64,000 bases of DNA from Candidatus Krumholzibacteriia bacterium (GCA_016744705.1 JADGDU010000002.1:186001-250000), one strand, 5' to 3'. Shown: positions 55,373 to 64,000, counted from the first letter of the stretch. Notes: generated by a model not told the origin, from the letters alone. Numbers and translations: made by a program.

Positions 55373-57166
55373 TCAGCCGATGGAATCAAGCTCTTCCCAT
55401 CGGGCATAACAAGTGGCCAGTTCTTCTTCCAATTTTCCCAAACGGTCCCTGATTTCCTTGGCCTTCTCAGGGGCTTCCTGATACAGCTTGGGGTCAGCCA
55501 TTTCCTGGTGCAATCCAGCCTGTTCGGTTTCCATTTCCTCAATGCGAAGCGGCAGGGCTTCCAACTCTTTGCCCTGTTTCCAGGTCAACTTGGGAGCGCT
55601 GGTGGTTTTGGGCTTCCCCTTGACTACTTTGGCAGGTTTTTCAGCCGCTTGGCGAGCCGCTTTGGCCGCTTTGCTCACCCGTGCCCAATCGGAATAACCA
55701 CCCACGGTTTCCACCACTCGGCCATCACCCTCAAGGGCCAGGGTGCTGGTGGTGACATTGTCCAGGAACTCGCGATCATGGCTGACCACGAGGAGGGTGC
55801 CAGCAAAATCCAGCAGCAGTTCTTCCAGCAATTCCAGCGTTTCCAGATCCAGATCATTGGTGGGCTCATCCAGCACCAGCAAGTTGGCCGGCTGGGTAAA
55901 CAGGCGTGCCAGCAACAACCGGTTGCGCTCGCCTCCACTGAGTTGGGTGATGGGCGAACGGGCCCGATCAGGAGTGAAGAGGAAGTTTTCCAAATAGGTG
56001 ACTATGTGCATGGATTGTCCGTTGAACAACACCACGTCATTGCCTTCGCTGATGTTCTCCAAAACCGTTTTGGACTCATCGAGCTGGACGCGTTGCTGAT
56101 CAAAATAGGCAATCTGCAGGCGCGTACCGCTCAACACTTCACCCGTGGAGGGCGGCAACTCTCCCAGGATAATGCGCAACAAAGTCGTCTTGCCTGAACC
56201 ATTGGGGCCAAGGATGCCTATTTTGTCTCCGCGCATGATCATGGTGTTCAGGTTTTCGACCATGACCTGCTCGCCCCAGGCAAAACCCAAATTCTTGGTG
56301 CGTAAAACCAGGCGGCCGCTCTTTTCTACATCCTGCAAACGCAATTTGGCGTCGCCCTGTTGCTGTCGCCGCTGGCTGCGTTCTTTGCGCATGGCCTGGA
56401 GATCTCTGACGCGGCCCTCATTGCGGGTGCGGCGATCCCGAACACCTTTGCGGATCCACACTTCTTCTTCGGCTAATTTTCGGTCGAAATGGGCCCACTG
56501 GGCCTTTTCGGTGCGCAAGTGTTCTTCCCGCCTGATCAGAAAAGTCGCGAAGTCACAAGTCCAGTCCCGGATGCGGCCCCGGTCCAATTCCAAAATCCTT
56601 TGGGCCAGCCGGCGCAAAAAGGCCCGGTCATGCGTAACAAAAAACAGCACGCCACTGAACCGCTGGAGCTCTCCTTCGAGCCAATCAATGGCGTCGATGT
56701 CCAGATGGTTGGTGGGCTCGTCCAGCAAGAGAATGTCGGGTTCGATGACCAAGGCCCGGGCCAGGAGAGTGCGGCGTTTGTTACCTGTGGAAAGAGTAGC
56801 AAATAGGGCGTTGCCATCCAGATCGGCACGGGTCAGGGTTTGTTCCACCAGATGGTTGGACTCCCATTCCGTTTCGTCGGGGCGGTACTTGGCCAGGCCT
56901 GCAGCCACCACATCAGCCACCGTGCCTTCCAGATCCATGGGCACTTCCTGGGGCAACATGCCAATGCGAGCGCCCTTGGCGCACACAACTTCCCCTGTGT
57001 CAGGCTTCAGCTCTCCACTGAGCAGGCGCAACAAAGTAGTCTTTCCTTCGCCGTTACGGCCAAGCAGACAGATACGCTCACCCTTCTCCACACGCAGATT
57101 GATATCCTGCAGGATGGAAGGGCCGCCCAATGATAGCGTGAGTTCTTTGAGTTCCAGAATTGCCAT
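55373..57166 (-). CDS. uup: ABC-F family ATPase (Uup-like)
   Basis: A 597-residue soluble protein with two ABC ATPase domains. Domain 1 has Walker A GRNGEGKTTLL and Walker B DILLLDEPTNHLD; domain 2 has GPNGSGKTTLL, LSGGERNRLLLARL and LLVLDEPTNDLD. The signature of domain 1 is degenerate (LSTGNKRRTLLARAL), as in Uup. The linker between the domains is the long charged helix typical of ABC-F proteins, and the C-terminal ~80 residues form a coiled coil as in Uup. No membrane part exists; ABC-F proteins act on ribosomes or, for Uup, on DNA/ribosome quality control. It starts about 60 bases after the second lipoprotein gene. Confidence 0.95.
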   Translation of the reverse strand: MAILELKELTLSLGGPSILQDINLRVEKGERICLLGRNGEGKTTLLRLLSGELKPDTGEVVCAKGARIGMLPQEVPMDLEGTVADVVAAGLAKYRPDETEWESNHLVEQTLTRADLDGNALFATLSTGNKRRTLLARALVIEPDILLLDEPTNHLDIDAIDWLEGELQRFSGVLFFVTHDRAFLRRLAQRILELDRGRIRDWTCDFATFLIRREEHLRTEKAQWAHFDRKLAEEEVWIRKGVRDRRTRNEGRVRDLQAMRKERSQRRQQQGDAKLRLQDVEKSGRLVLRTKNLGFAWGEQVMVENLNTMIMRGDKIGILGPNGSGKTTLLRIILGELPPSTGEVLSGTRLQIAYFDQQRVQLDESKTVLENISEGNDVVLFNGQSMHIVTYLENFLFTPDRARSPITQLSGGERNRLLLARLFTQPANLLVLDEPTNDLDLETLELLEELLLDFAGTLLVVSHDREFLDNVTTSTLALEGDGRVVETVGGYSDWARVSKAAKAARQAAEKPAKVVKGKPKTTSAPKLTWKQGKELEALPLRIEEMETEQAGLHQEMADPKLYQEAPEKAKEIRDRLGKLEEELATCYARWEELDSIG

Positions 57167-57223
57167 AGTCAGCTAAAGATGCGGAATTCGCGCTGAATGA
57201 CAAGATTAAAAGGCAGTATTTGG

Positions 57224-57688
57224 TTAATTGGCGCCCACATGGAAGGCCCCCAAACCAGCAGCAGTGAAAAAAGCCATCGTAATGATCCCCAAAACAGCCA
57301 AAGGCCCAAAATACCTGGAATCCTCATCTTTTCCCGCAGCGGCAATGGTCTGGATGGAATCCAGGGGAATATGGTAAAGGAGATCATCTTCAAGAAATTC
57401 GGGGGCCAGAAATTCGCCTTTTTCGTTCACCCTCAGATCCAAAGCTGTAGCTCCGGCAGACAATTTCAGAAAAACTCCTGTAAGCATTTCCCCAGACACC
57501 AAGGTCACGGCCACATCAGATCCCTCAGGCAATCTCACCAGAGACTCAGCGGTGGGCTCCAGTGGAAATTCAGAAGAATCATAGGCCGATTTACCCGCCT
57601 GCTGTCCGCTGGAGGCACACCCCCCCACACTCGACAGGGTCATGGAAAGAACCGCCAACCAAATTATTGTCTTGCGTAGAGATTTCAC
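57224..57688 (-). CDS. Lipoprotein with C-terminal membrane segment, paralogue 2
   Basis: A 154-residue lipoprotein. The leader ends in lipobox SSVGGC. The soluble middle contains LPEGSDVAVTLVSGEMLTGVFLKLS, matching LPEDTPVRVELLSGRIVEGVYLSYS-like sequence in the gene just upstream. A hydrophobic segment near the C-terminus (FGPLAVLGIITMAFFTAAGLGAFHV) gives a second membrane attachment, so the protein may be held at both ends. No known family is evident. It lies 17 bases after its paralogue in an operon with the UDP-glucose pyrophosphorylase gene. Confidence 0.82.
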   Translation of the reverse strand: MKSLRKTIIWLAVLSMTLSSVGGCASSGQQAGKSAYDSSEFPLEPTAESLVRLPEGSDVAVTLVSGEMLTGVFLKLSAGATALDLRVNEKGEFLAPEFLEDDLLYHIPLDSIQTIAAAGKDEDSRYFGPLAVLGIITMAFFTAAGLGAFHVGAN

Positions 57689-57705
57689 AAGGCCACCTCG
57701 TCGTA

Positions 57706-58164
57706 TCAGTTGAGTCCACTCATGGCATGAGCAAATAACGCCAGACCGCCGGCCAGCAAAACCGTCACCATGACAACGGCACCTGCCATTTTCCCATGCT
57801 TCGGAGGTTCCAAAACCGTTAGGGTGATGATTTTTCCTTCAGGGATGCGGTACAGTCCCCCATCTCCGGTGAATTCGTCGGACAGGATATACTCCACTTG
57901 CTCCATGCGGAAATTCACTGAGGCTTCGGCAGGAGAGTATGAAAGATACACACCTTCAACAATTCGTCCGCTGAGCAATTCTACTCGCACCGGAGTATCC
58001 TCCGGAATGCATTGCAACTCCTCAGGAGTGGGATGCCCTATTTCCCGAGGTGCCGCGCATCCCGTAATGGGGCCGCTGTACGAACATCCAGCAACGCTTG
58101 AGAGAATCATGATCAGTCCTGCGAATAACAAAATTCCGGATCTGATGGATTTCTTCACGTTCAT
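57706..58164 (-). CDS. Lipoprotein with C-terminal membrane segment, paralogue 1
   Basis: A 152-residue lipoprotein. The leader ends in lipobox SSVAGC. The shared core is IPEDTPVRVELLSGRIVEGVYLSYS followed by a strand-rich part and IPEGKIITLTVLEPPKHGKMAG; the end is a hydrophobic helix (AVVMVTVLLAGGLALFAHAM). Core similarity to the next gene shows a tandem duplication that has diverged. The VELLSGxxxxGxYL pattern resembles small SH3-like/Sm-like barrels, which is only a suggestion. Its ATG overlaps the stop of the uridylyltransferase gene (ATGA), so the two are co-translated. Confidence 0.83.
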   Translation of the reverse strand: MNVKKSIRSGILLFAGLIMILSSVAGCSYSGPITGCAAPREIGHPTPEELQCIPEDTPVRVELLSGRIVEGVYLSYSPAEASVNFRMEQVEYILSDEFTGDGGLYRIPEGKIITLTVLEPPKHGKMAGAVVMVTVLLAGGLALFAHAMSGLN

Positions 58165-59552
58165 GCCTCCCAGTCCCCCGTGATGATTGATCCCTTTGGA
58201 ACAACCACCTGCGAACTGGTTCCATTTTTCATGGTCACATTTCCTTGGATGACGACACCTTCTTCAAAAAGAATGTCGCCTTTGACCACCAGACGCTCAC
58301 ACTGAACAAGGGATGGCGGCCCACTGGGAAACCTTGCTTCGAAGTCATCAACAAACTGATAGAAGGCCGGATCCAAATCGATATATGCCCGCCCCAGTTG
58401 GCGTTCCGGATTCGCCTGCACCTGGAAGTCATCAGTCATGATGTAATTATCCGAACGCACATCCAGCAGATCATTGGTTTTTTTAATGGGCGCAAACCGG
58501 GACTTGGAAATGCGTACAGCACCAGCTCCCTGGAACACGGCAATGGCCGAGCCCATAGCTGTTTCCAATTGGAAAACGGGCGTGGAGGCCTTGTCGCGCG
58601 GGTCCACCGTCTTCTTGTTGCAGATCATGGACAGGCCCAGAATGTTATTCTGGGCGTCCATCAATTCCTTCAAGGCATCCAGGTTGATCCACAGGTTGTT
58701 GGTATTGAAAAACCGGTGGCGGGTGATGTCCTGGAAGGTGGCTTCATCTTCGGCCGGGCACTGGGCCGACTCCCGCAGCAACAACTGCCCACCAGGCATT
58801 TGAGCCAAATGGCCACCCTTTTTATCGGCCTCGGTGCGGTCCGCCACTTCCATCATGAATGGCAAATTGTTGCTGGCAAAATACCCCAGAATGGCGGGAT
58901 CAATCACAGCACCCAGATTGTCCGAATTGGAGACAAAGGCATAACGGTAGCCCTTGCTCAATAACTTATCGAGCATGCCGCTGGTGATCAGCGCTGTGTA
59001 AATGTCCCCATGACCGGGCGGGCACCAGGCCAGGTCAGGATCTGTATCACTGGTGGCTGGGCTGAGGTCTTCACGAACAATTTTGGGCACCTTATGCTGC
59101 AGGAAATCCAGAGGGATGTCACCCTGCAATCCCGTGTACTGGGACAGAGCTTCCAGGCTGTCTTCGCTGGTACTGTAACTGTCCATCAGCACCAAGGGAA
59201 TGCCGCTGTGCAAAGCCTGTTTGGCAATGATGTCCAGAAAATTCAAACCATTTTTGATTTGCAGAAGTGACTTGGCTTTTTCCAGCCCCATGCTGGTGCC
59301 CAATCCACCATTGAGCTTCAAAAGGATGGCCTTTGGCAAGGCCTCGCGTCCAGCAGCTGCCATTTCCGGAGGCAGATTGGCGGTGTCGGGCAAGGTGGCC
59401 GCAGGCTCGATATCGGTTTCGGGAATCAGGCCTGTTTCGCCGCTGGCCAACTGATTGTAATAATGCTCGAAAGTGCGCGTAACAATTTCAGGCAATCCTT
59501 CGCCCTGCATGCGGGAGGCGAATGGTGCAAAATTTCCCTGGGGCTTGGTCAT
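58161..59552 (-). CDS. UTP-glucose-1-phosphate uridylyltransferase, UDPGP (eukaryote-type) family
   Basis: A 463-residue nucleotidyltransferase that makes UDP-glucose from UTP and glucose-1-phosphate, or UDP-sugar from a related sugar phosphate. The signature KLNGGLGTSMGLEKAKSL is the nucleotide loop; PGHGDIYTALI and VSNSDNLGAVID are the sugar and metal sites. A C-terminal left-handed beta-helix (ILFEEGVVIQGNVTMKNGTSSQVVVPKGSIITG) matches the UGP2/UAP group rather than bacterial GalU. The ATG at 59552 has GGAG upstream; a frame extending to 59606 overlaps the glycosidase gene stop. It starts 23 bases after that gene. UDP-glucose supply for envelope glycans is the likely use. Confidence 0.93.
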   Translation of the reverse strand: MTKPQGNFAPFASRMQGEGLPEIVTRTFEHYYNQLASGETGLIPETDIEPAATLPDTANLPPEMAAAGREALPKAILLKLNGGLGTSMGLEKAKSLLQIKNGLNFLDIIAKQALHSGIPLVLMDSYSTSEDSLEALSQYTGLQGDIPLDFLQHKVPKIVREDLSPATSDTDPDLAWCPPGHGDIYTALITSGMLDKLLSKGYRYAFVSNSDNLGAVIDPAILGYFASNNLPFMMEVADRTEADKKGGHLAQMPGGQLLLRESAQCPAEDEATFQDITRHRFFNTNNLWINLDALKELMDAQNNILGLSMICNKKTVDPRDKASTPVFQLETAMGSAIAVFQGAGAVRISKSRFAPIKKTNDLLDVRSDNYIMTDDFQVQANPERQLGRAYIDLDPAFYQFVDDFEARFPSGPPSLVQCERLVVKGDILFEEGVVIQGNVTMKNGTSSQVVVPKGSIITGDWEA

Positions 59553-59575
59553 GTTCCGGGTCTCCTTTGATCTCA

Positions 59576-60700
59576 TTAATTGGTGGCGGGTTCCACTGGG
59601 ACCCAACCCCTTGGATTGGCTTCGGCCTTGAGTTGTATCCAGGCATTTTTATCCTGGCCGTCGTGGGTGCGCAATCCCAGGGTTCCCAGATATTCCAGGA
59701 AGGCGGGATCGGAGGAGCCGTAATACTCTGCCCATTGGGCAATGAGCTCAGGCGATGCGTCATGCAGCCAATTCACTAACAGCAACTTCGTAAAATCTTT
59801 GTGCCTGTCCCAGGCCGTGAAAAGTTCATGGTAAAAAGAGGCCTGCAAATCTTCGCTGCTCAGACAGTGCTCACTACCGGACTGGTATCCCACTTCTGTC
59901 ATCCAGACTTCCCGAAAAGGGAAATCAGTATTGATGTGAGCAAAATCGTTATGGACCATGATGGGTGCCCGCACCTGGAATTGCTGGTCCTGCAAATAGT
60001 AGTTGAGCATCACCACATCGGTGAGCTCATTGAGCGCTTTGATCAGGCTGCCGGTGGTACCAAACAGACCATTGATGACGGTGGTTTTGACACCCACTTT
60101 GAATTCATTGTCTATGGTGTGCAAATGGGTGGAGGCGGCTTCAAAAAACTCTCCATATTGGGTCCATTCAGCGCCCTGCAATACGAAGTTCACCTCATTG
60201 CCTACGGCCACGCCAACCACATTCAGCTCTGCAGGCAATTGAGAGAAGACCCAGTCGACCATGTTGTTGAAGGCTGTTATCATGGCTGGATCATTCCATG
60301 CCAGGCCGTCCAGATAAGCGGGAGCCGTACTGTCCACCGTGTTGATCACGGCAAAAGTCAGCAACACCGAAATGCCGTTGGCTTCATAGAAGGACATGGC
60401 CGCCAATAGCCCATATTCATCTTCATAAACGCCTTCGGATGATTCTATGTAATCCCAATCCAGAGGCAGTTCCACCACTTGAACACCCGCTTGCTTTGCC
60501 ACTTCAAAATCAGCCAGAAAACCATTGGTGCTTTCGGAAATGGTGATGCCGAAGAGCCGGTCGCCACCGGCTTGAGGGTTGACCGGAGGAGTGGGTTCAA
60601 AGCCTTGTGGCGGTATTTCGGGATTGGTCGAATCGCTTGAACAGCCAAAACTCGCCATTAAAGACACCAACAATAGCCAAAGGATCATTCGCTTAAACAT
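59576..60700 (-). CDS. Lipoprotein glycoside-hydrolase-like protein (clan GH-A type barrel)
   Basis: A 374-residue lipoprotein (lipobox MASFGC; then a Pro-rich linker). The body is a TIM barrel of the GH-A type: VELPLDWDYIESSEGVYED with the early strand, VVGVAVGNEVNFVL with the acid/base Glu after Asn, and WMTEVGYQSG with the nucleophile Glu. NE and TE at strands 4 and 7 is the clan hallmark. The subfamily could be GH53- or GH42-like; the substrate is unknown. AAGGA precedes the ATG. It stands just upstream of the UDP-sugar enzyme gene, suggesting a link to envelope or external glycans. Confidence 0.85.
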   Translation of the reverse strand: MFKRMILWLLLVSLMASFGCSSDSTNPEIPPQGFEPTPPVNPQAGGDRLFGITISESTNGFLADFEVAKQAGVQVVELPLDWDYIESSEGVYEDEYGLLAAMSFYEANGISVLLTFAVINTVDSTAPAYLDGLAWNDPAMITAFNNMVDWVFSQLPAELNVVGVAVGNEVNFVLQGAEWTQYGEFFEAASTHLHTIDNEFKVGVKTTVINGLFGTTGSLIKALNELTDVVMLNYYLQDQQFQVRAPIMVHNDFAHINTDFPFREVWMTEVGYQSGSEHCLSSEDLQASFYHELFTAWDRHKDFTKLLLVNWLHDASPELIAQWAEYYGSSDPAFLEYLGTLGLRTHDGQDKNAWIQLKAEANPRGWVPVEPATN

Positions 60701-60792
60701 AGTTTTCCTTCAGAAAGTAACAGGCCCGGAAGAGCCGGGATAATAAGATCTTATGCTGTATTCATAGGCCAACCTGGCCCGGGGATCAAGCG

Positions 60793-60824
60793 GAACCCCA
60801 AAAACCACGCAGGCTATGGGGTTC
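60793..60824. other. Stem-loop spanning the EEP gene stop codon
   Basis: Eight-base arms GAACCCCA/TGGGGTTC surround a 16-base loop. The minus-strand stop of the EEP-family gene lies inside it. No T-run directly follows, so its role in termination is uncertain. The rest of 60701-60813 holds nothing I can name. Confidence 0.45.
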
Positions 60825-61647
60825 GCCATTGGAAAACACTCCAAATGGGGAAATGATCGCTGGCCGACGTTTCCCGGCACACTCCCGATGAAAGGAACTC
60901 CAACTCGCGATAATAAATGTGATCCAGTTTCAGGTGGTAACCAAAAAAGTCAAGAGGCCCACCCCGGGCCGTGCGGCCTTTTGCAGGACGCGCTTCCCGA
61001 AAGCCGGCCTGCCTCATCACACGGCGAAAAAGCATGCCTTCGTAGTTAGTCCCCGTATTAAAATCGCCCCCCACAATGACTGGCCCGGTGGGCGAAACAA
61101 GACTGTCCCGCATCACCACAACCTGCTGCACACGTTTGTCCAGGTCCACAATCAAAGTGGCGTTGTGAGCGCTTACCACCTGGACAATCCCCCGTTCCAT
61201 TTGCACATCCACCGCCAGGGCTGTCCGGTAATTATCAGTGAGAGGGTTGGCATGGGGCAGCGACACGGTCCGGACCTGGCTCAAGGGCCAGGGCGAGAGC
61301 ACAGCGTTGCCAAAAAGACGCCCATGGTGGGGATGGATAAAAGAGGGGAAATAGCAATAATTCATGCCCAGGCGATCCGCCATGTAAGTGGTCCCCTCTG
61401 CGTCCATTTCCTGGAGCAAAAGAACATCCGGCTGTTGGGGCAAGGTTTCCTGGGCCAAATCCAGCAGAGCCTGGTCGAGCTTCTCACTGAAAGCAATATT
61501 ATAGGAAATGCACACCAGAGAATCGCTGGCTGCCGGTTTCACACCGCTGCCGGATCCGGAATATATCCGCAGATCGGATTCGGTAAAGAGAGGCTCGTGG
61601 GCGCAGCCGCACAAAAACAGGAGAATGACTATGGTCATGTGGCGCAT
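60814..61647 (-). CDS. Lipoprotein of the endonuclease/exonuclease/phosphatase (EEP) family
   Basis: A 277-residue lipoprotein (lipobox LFLCGC). The EEP fold is clear: ISYNIAFSEKLD with the metal Asn, LLLQEMDAEGTTYMA with the metal Glu, VSAHNATL, VIVGGDFNTGTNYEG with Asp and Asn, KLDHIYYREL and ETSASDHFPIW with the final Asp-His pair. Exported members include nucleases, sphingomyelinases and inositol-phosphate phosphatases; the sequence does not separate these. The start is taken as the ATG at 61647; the next methionine three codons on is an alternative. It is one of a run of minus-strand envelope genes downstream of the Calx-beta gene. Confidence 0.9.
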   Translation of the reverse strand: MRHMTIVILLFLCGCAHEPLFTESDLRIYSGSGSGVKPAASDSLVCISYNIAFSEKLDQALLDLAQETLPQQPDVLLLQEMDAEGTTYMADRLGMNYCYFPSFIHPHHGRLFGNAVLSPWPLSQVRTVSLPHANPLTDNYRTALAVDVQMERGIVQVVSAHNATLIVDLDKRVQQVVVMRDSLVSPTGPVIVGGDFNTGTNYEGMLFRRVMRQAGFREARPAKGRTARGGPLDFFGYHLKLDHIYYRELEFLSSGVCRETSASDHFPIWSVFQWRTP

Positions 61648-61716
61648 CGGCAATACTCTCAGATGAAGAGGGCCCATTCAGAATTTGCGCCAATTATAGC
61701 ACGATTTTTCCTCTCA

Positions 61717-64000
61717 TCAATCATCGTCCATAATCACACCATTGTTCTCAAAGGGAGTTCCCAACACGGCATTGACCGGATCAATGGCCAACTGAAGAAT
61801 GAAAGCCTCCTGGTTTTCGTGCTCGAAATCTTCCACCGTGATGATCGTGATGGTGGTATCAACCGTACCGGGCATCATGGAGAGCAATGCAGAGCTCGGC
61901 GGGATAAAGTCAGAGATGCCATCAGTAGAGCCCTGATCATAACCCAGACGGAAGAACACCGGAACGATGGTCTGCTCACTCAAGTGAACAGTAAAATGCA
62001 TGTTATCACCTTCGGTGGCGGTGGCCCCCAAGGGAATGGTCAGCTCGGGTTGGTCTGCATCCTCAACGTAACCGGTGGCGCTGATGGGCATACCCAGAAC
62101 CGCGTCCACCGGACTGTTGAGCATGACGGTGAAATCTTCCAGGGTCCATTCAGGACCGCCGTCGGCTATGGCAGGCACAGGCACAGTAAAGGTCGTGGCC
62201 CCGGCCGGCACCACAAAGGGGCCGGTAAAACTATCGTCGTAATCAATACCGGCGCGCACTGCTGTGCCGTCAATGAAGTTCACATTGAACATCACTTCGA
62301 CTTCACTGGACCAACTCAGGTTGACTATAAACTCCACGTTCTCACCTTCGAGCCCAGTGGCGTCCCCAGCCCAACTCAACTCAGGCGGATCCATATCGGT
62401 GATGGTCCCCAGGCCGCTGTTGTCTGCACTGACGGTGGCATTGGTGGGAGAAACCACCGTAATGACGAAAACCTCTATGGCCGCATCCCCACCATCACCG
62501 GCGTAAAATTCCACAGGGACAGTGGTCGCTGTTTCCCCAGCCAGGAAGGTGTAGGGACCTGTGGCGGTGTTATCGAAATCGGCCCCCATGGTGGCAGAAT
62601 CATTGGCAAATTGGAGATTAAATTGGATGTCGGCGGTGCTCGGAGCATCGAGGAAAACATCAAAGATGGCGATCTCCCCTTCATCGGCGGCGGCCGACCC
62701 AATAGAGAGTTCAGGAGCATCCACAATGGTGGCCTCCAGGTCCACCACTCCCAGGGCCACGTTGGCGTTGGAAATGTTGGCCCTGATGATTTCGTCGGCC
62801 TCTGCGGCCAGTTGATCATCCAGGAAGGGCACGGTGAAGCTCACTTCAGTGGCCATGGCGGCTATGGTGTGGGTGCCGATGTCGGCAAAGGTATAATCGA
62901 GCCCCTCACCCTGGGATGTTCCCATCAGGAGATCCAGATCGTAAGTGGTCTCATCCTGACGGGGAGTGGTCAACATAACAGTGAACTCCCAGACGGAGCC
63001 TTCGTTCAAAGTGGTGATCAGGGCCTGAACATTGAGGGACGGAAATTCGTTATCCGTCAGAGTGCAGAAGGCATCCTCGGTGCCACAACTGCCGCTTGAA
63101 TTCACCATGTCGGCCAGGGTGATCACAAACGTTTCGTTGTCATCGTCATGAAGGTCATCCAACAGAGTGACGGGAACCACCAGGCTGCCTGAACCGGCGG
63201 GGATGGTCACAGTTTCTGATACCGGAGTATAATCCACATCCGCTTCAGCGGTTTGATCTGCCGTTTGCACATGAAATATAATATCGGCAGAGCTCGTCAC
63301 TGGAGCCAAAGAAGCGTCTCTCAATTCCACCGTAAAGTTCACCACAGAGTCAGACTCGATGGCCCCCACATCGGAGACCATAAGGCATGGCTGATCATCA
63401 TCCACCAAAGTACAGGTGGCTACGAGCCCCACAAAACAGGCATGATCAGCGGCCGTGATTTCCAATTGGAAATATTCCAGAAGTGCCTCGGCTGCCGTAT
63501 CGTTGGCCAAAGGAACCGAAAACTCAGCGCTGGTTGAGTTGGCTGGGATTGTCCAGATTTGATTGCTGATAGTTGTGAAATCGAAGCCACCCAGAGCATC
63601 CACTTGATCGGCAACCGGATCCAGGCCATCACCATCGCGAGTGCTGACTGTCAGGTCCATGGCATCAATGCAGGGATTTAAGAGTTCGATGCGGAAAACG
63701 GCCTGGCCTTCATTCTCATTGAACACGACATCGTTTAAAGTGATGGTCTGGAGTTCGTCGTTCAAAATAGTGCACACGGTGGGCGGATCATTCCAGGCTG
63801 CATTGGCGCTGATATTACTGAGGCTGGCTGTGAACGTTTCATCTTCTTCGTAGAATACGTCGGCATTGAGAACCACCGGAATTTCCCGCTGGGTTACGCC
63901 TGCTTCCATCACAAAGTTCTGGTTCAGGGCCACATAATCTTCTCCGGCCAAAGCGGTGCCATCGGCAGTGCTGAAGGTGAAGCTGATGGGCACTGTTTCG
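61717..64000 (-). CDS. Large Calx-beta repeat surface protein, C-terminal part
   Basis: The frame is open to the right edge, so the N-terminus lies outside. The visible 760 residues are about six to seven Calx-beta domains of ~110 residues, each with a strand pattern like VTFxVxLxxxTxxxVxFxxxxxDGTAxAGxDYxxxxxxxxxxPAGxxxxxxxVPxxxDxxxEExExFxxxLxxxxNAxxG; acidic DxxxE clusters are likely calcium ligands. The protein ends abruptly after GVIMDDD with no sorting domain or anchor. Proteins of this type are calcium-stabilised surface or adhesion proteins. The stop is 70 bases before the EEP gene start. The identity of the missing N-terminus is unknown. Confidence 0.9.
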   Translation of the reverse strand, partial: ETVPISFTFSTADGTALAGEDYVALNQNFVMEAGVTQREIPVVLNADVFYEEDETFTASLSNISANAAWNDPPTVCTILNDELQTITLNDVVFNENEGQAVFRIELLNPCIDAMDLTVSTRDGDGLDPVADQVDALGGFDFTTISNQIWTIPANSTSAEFSVPLANDTAAEALLEYFQLEITAADHACFVGLVATCTLVDDDQPCLMVSDVGAIESDSVVNFTVELRDASLAPVTSSADIIFHVQTADQTAEADVDYTPVSETVTIPAGSGSLVVPVTLLDDLHDDDNETFVITLADMVNSSGSCGTEDAFCTLTDNEFPSLNVQALITTLNEGSVWEFTVMLTTPRQDETTYDLDLLMGTSQGEGLDYTFADIGTHTIAAMATEVSFTVPFLDDQLAAEADEIIRANISNANVALGVVDLEATIVDAPELSIGSAAADEGEIAIFDVFLDAPSTADIQFNLQFANDSATMGADFDNTATGPYTFLAGETATTVPVEFYAGDGGDAAIEVFVITVVSPTNATVSADNSGLGTITDMDPPELSWAGDATGLEGENVEFIVNLSWSSEVEVMFNVNFIDGTAVRAGIDYDDSFTGPFVVPAGATTFTVPVPAIADGGPEWTLEDFTVMLNSPVDAVLGMPISATGYVEDADQPELTIPLGATATEGDNMHFTVHLSEQTIVPVFFRLGYDQGSTDGISDFIPPSSALLSMMPGTVDTTITIITVEDFEHENQEAFILQLAIDPVNAVLGTPFENNGVIMDDD

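Noticed and set aside
60919-63099. Long antisense open frame of about 726 codons opposite the Calx-beta and EEP genes
   Set aside because: It is the mirror of strongly repetitive coding DNA; the protein has no recognisable domain and is rich in His/Gly/Arg, and the minus-strand genes show clear motifs.
1-64000. CRISPR array, transposon or prophage
   Set aside because: No evenly spaced direct repeats, transposase or integrase motif, terminal inverted repeat pair or phage structural gene was seen.

Overview
The window reads as ordinary chromosome of a Gram-negative bacterium, most likely an FCB-superphylum lineage such as Krumholzibacteriota, Eisenbacteria or a relative. This is inferred from gene style only; no rRNA or other marker gene is present. 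The signs are a secreted peptidase ending in an FlgD/T9SS-type sorting domain with the PNPFNP motif, a dockerin-repeat protein, an ECF sigma factor joined to a Ser/Thr kinase with TPRs, many lipoproteins and outer-membrane beta-barrels, and a quinone-linked multiheme cytochrome module. G+C looks like the low-to-mid 50s by eye. I saw no tRNA, rRNA, CRISPR array, insertion sequence, prophage or integrase. No stretch without a gene exceeds about 270 bases; the longest is 16901-17169.

Layout. 1-4727: tail of a secreted C25-type peptidase, an alpha/beta hydrolase and an MscS channel. 4919-13358: an eight-gene minus-strand operon with a GbsR/MarR-like regulator, SDR, a KAS III-like enzyme lacking two catalytic residues, a sodium symporter, an acyl-CoA ligase, a lipoprotein, an outer-membrane barrel and a lipoprotein esterase. 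It starts at a recognisable promoter crossed by two palindromes and ends at a hairpin terminator. It looks like a self-contained uptake and CoA-activation route for an organic acid or ester. 13514-17517: a quinone oxidoreductase module (four-cluster ferredoxin, NrfD, 13-heme cytochrome) behind an ArsR-type regulator. 17698-24902: a histidine kinase overlapping a receiver-kinase protein, then a TPR protein and a highly divergent PPDK-like protein. 24987-35050: subtilase, TPR Ser/Thr kinase with ECF sigma factor, hybrid sensor kinase and a second sodium symporter. 35181-40788: a CysQ/SAL1-like phosphatase, a dockerin/hydrolase/EF-hand secreted cluster and a conserved cysteine-rich protein of unknown role. 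40980-44660: a BaiN/HI0933 flavoprotein and a compact arsenic operon (arsR-arsP-thioredoxin-arsC). 44677-52587: an S9 peptidase, a DUF418-like membrane protein, an HD hydrolase, two barrels, a hotdog thioesterase and a chalcone-isomerase-like protein. 52704-54580: a two-gene MotA/ExbB-like proton-channel pair whose partner carries a very long coiled coil. 54593-64000: YaaA, an ABC-F ATPase, a UDP-glucose pyrophosphorylase followed by two paralogous lipoproteins, a glycosidase-like lipoprotein, an EEP-family lipoprotein and the end of a large Calx-beta protein.

The most interesting items are the motor-like pair at 52704-54580, the eight-gene operon with its altered KAS III active site, the PPDK-like protein at 22212-24902, and the cysteine-rich unknown at 39007-40788. 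None is shown to be new by sequence reading alone; the deciding searches are given with each finding.
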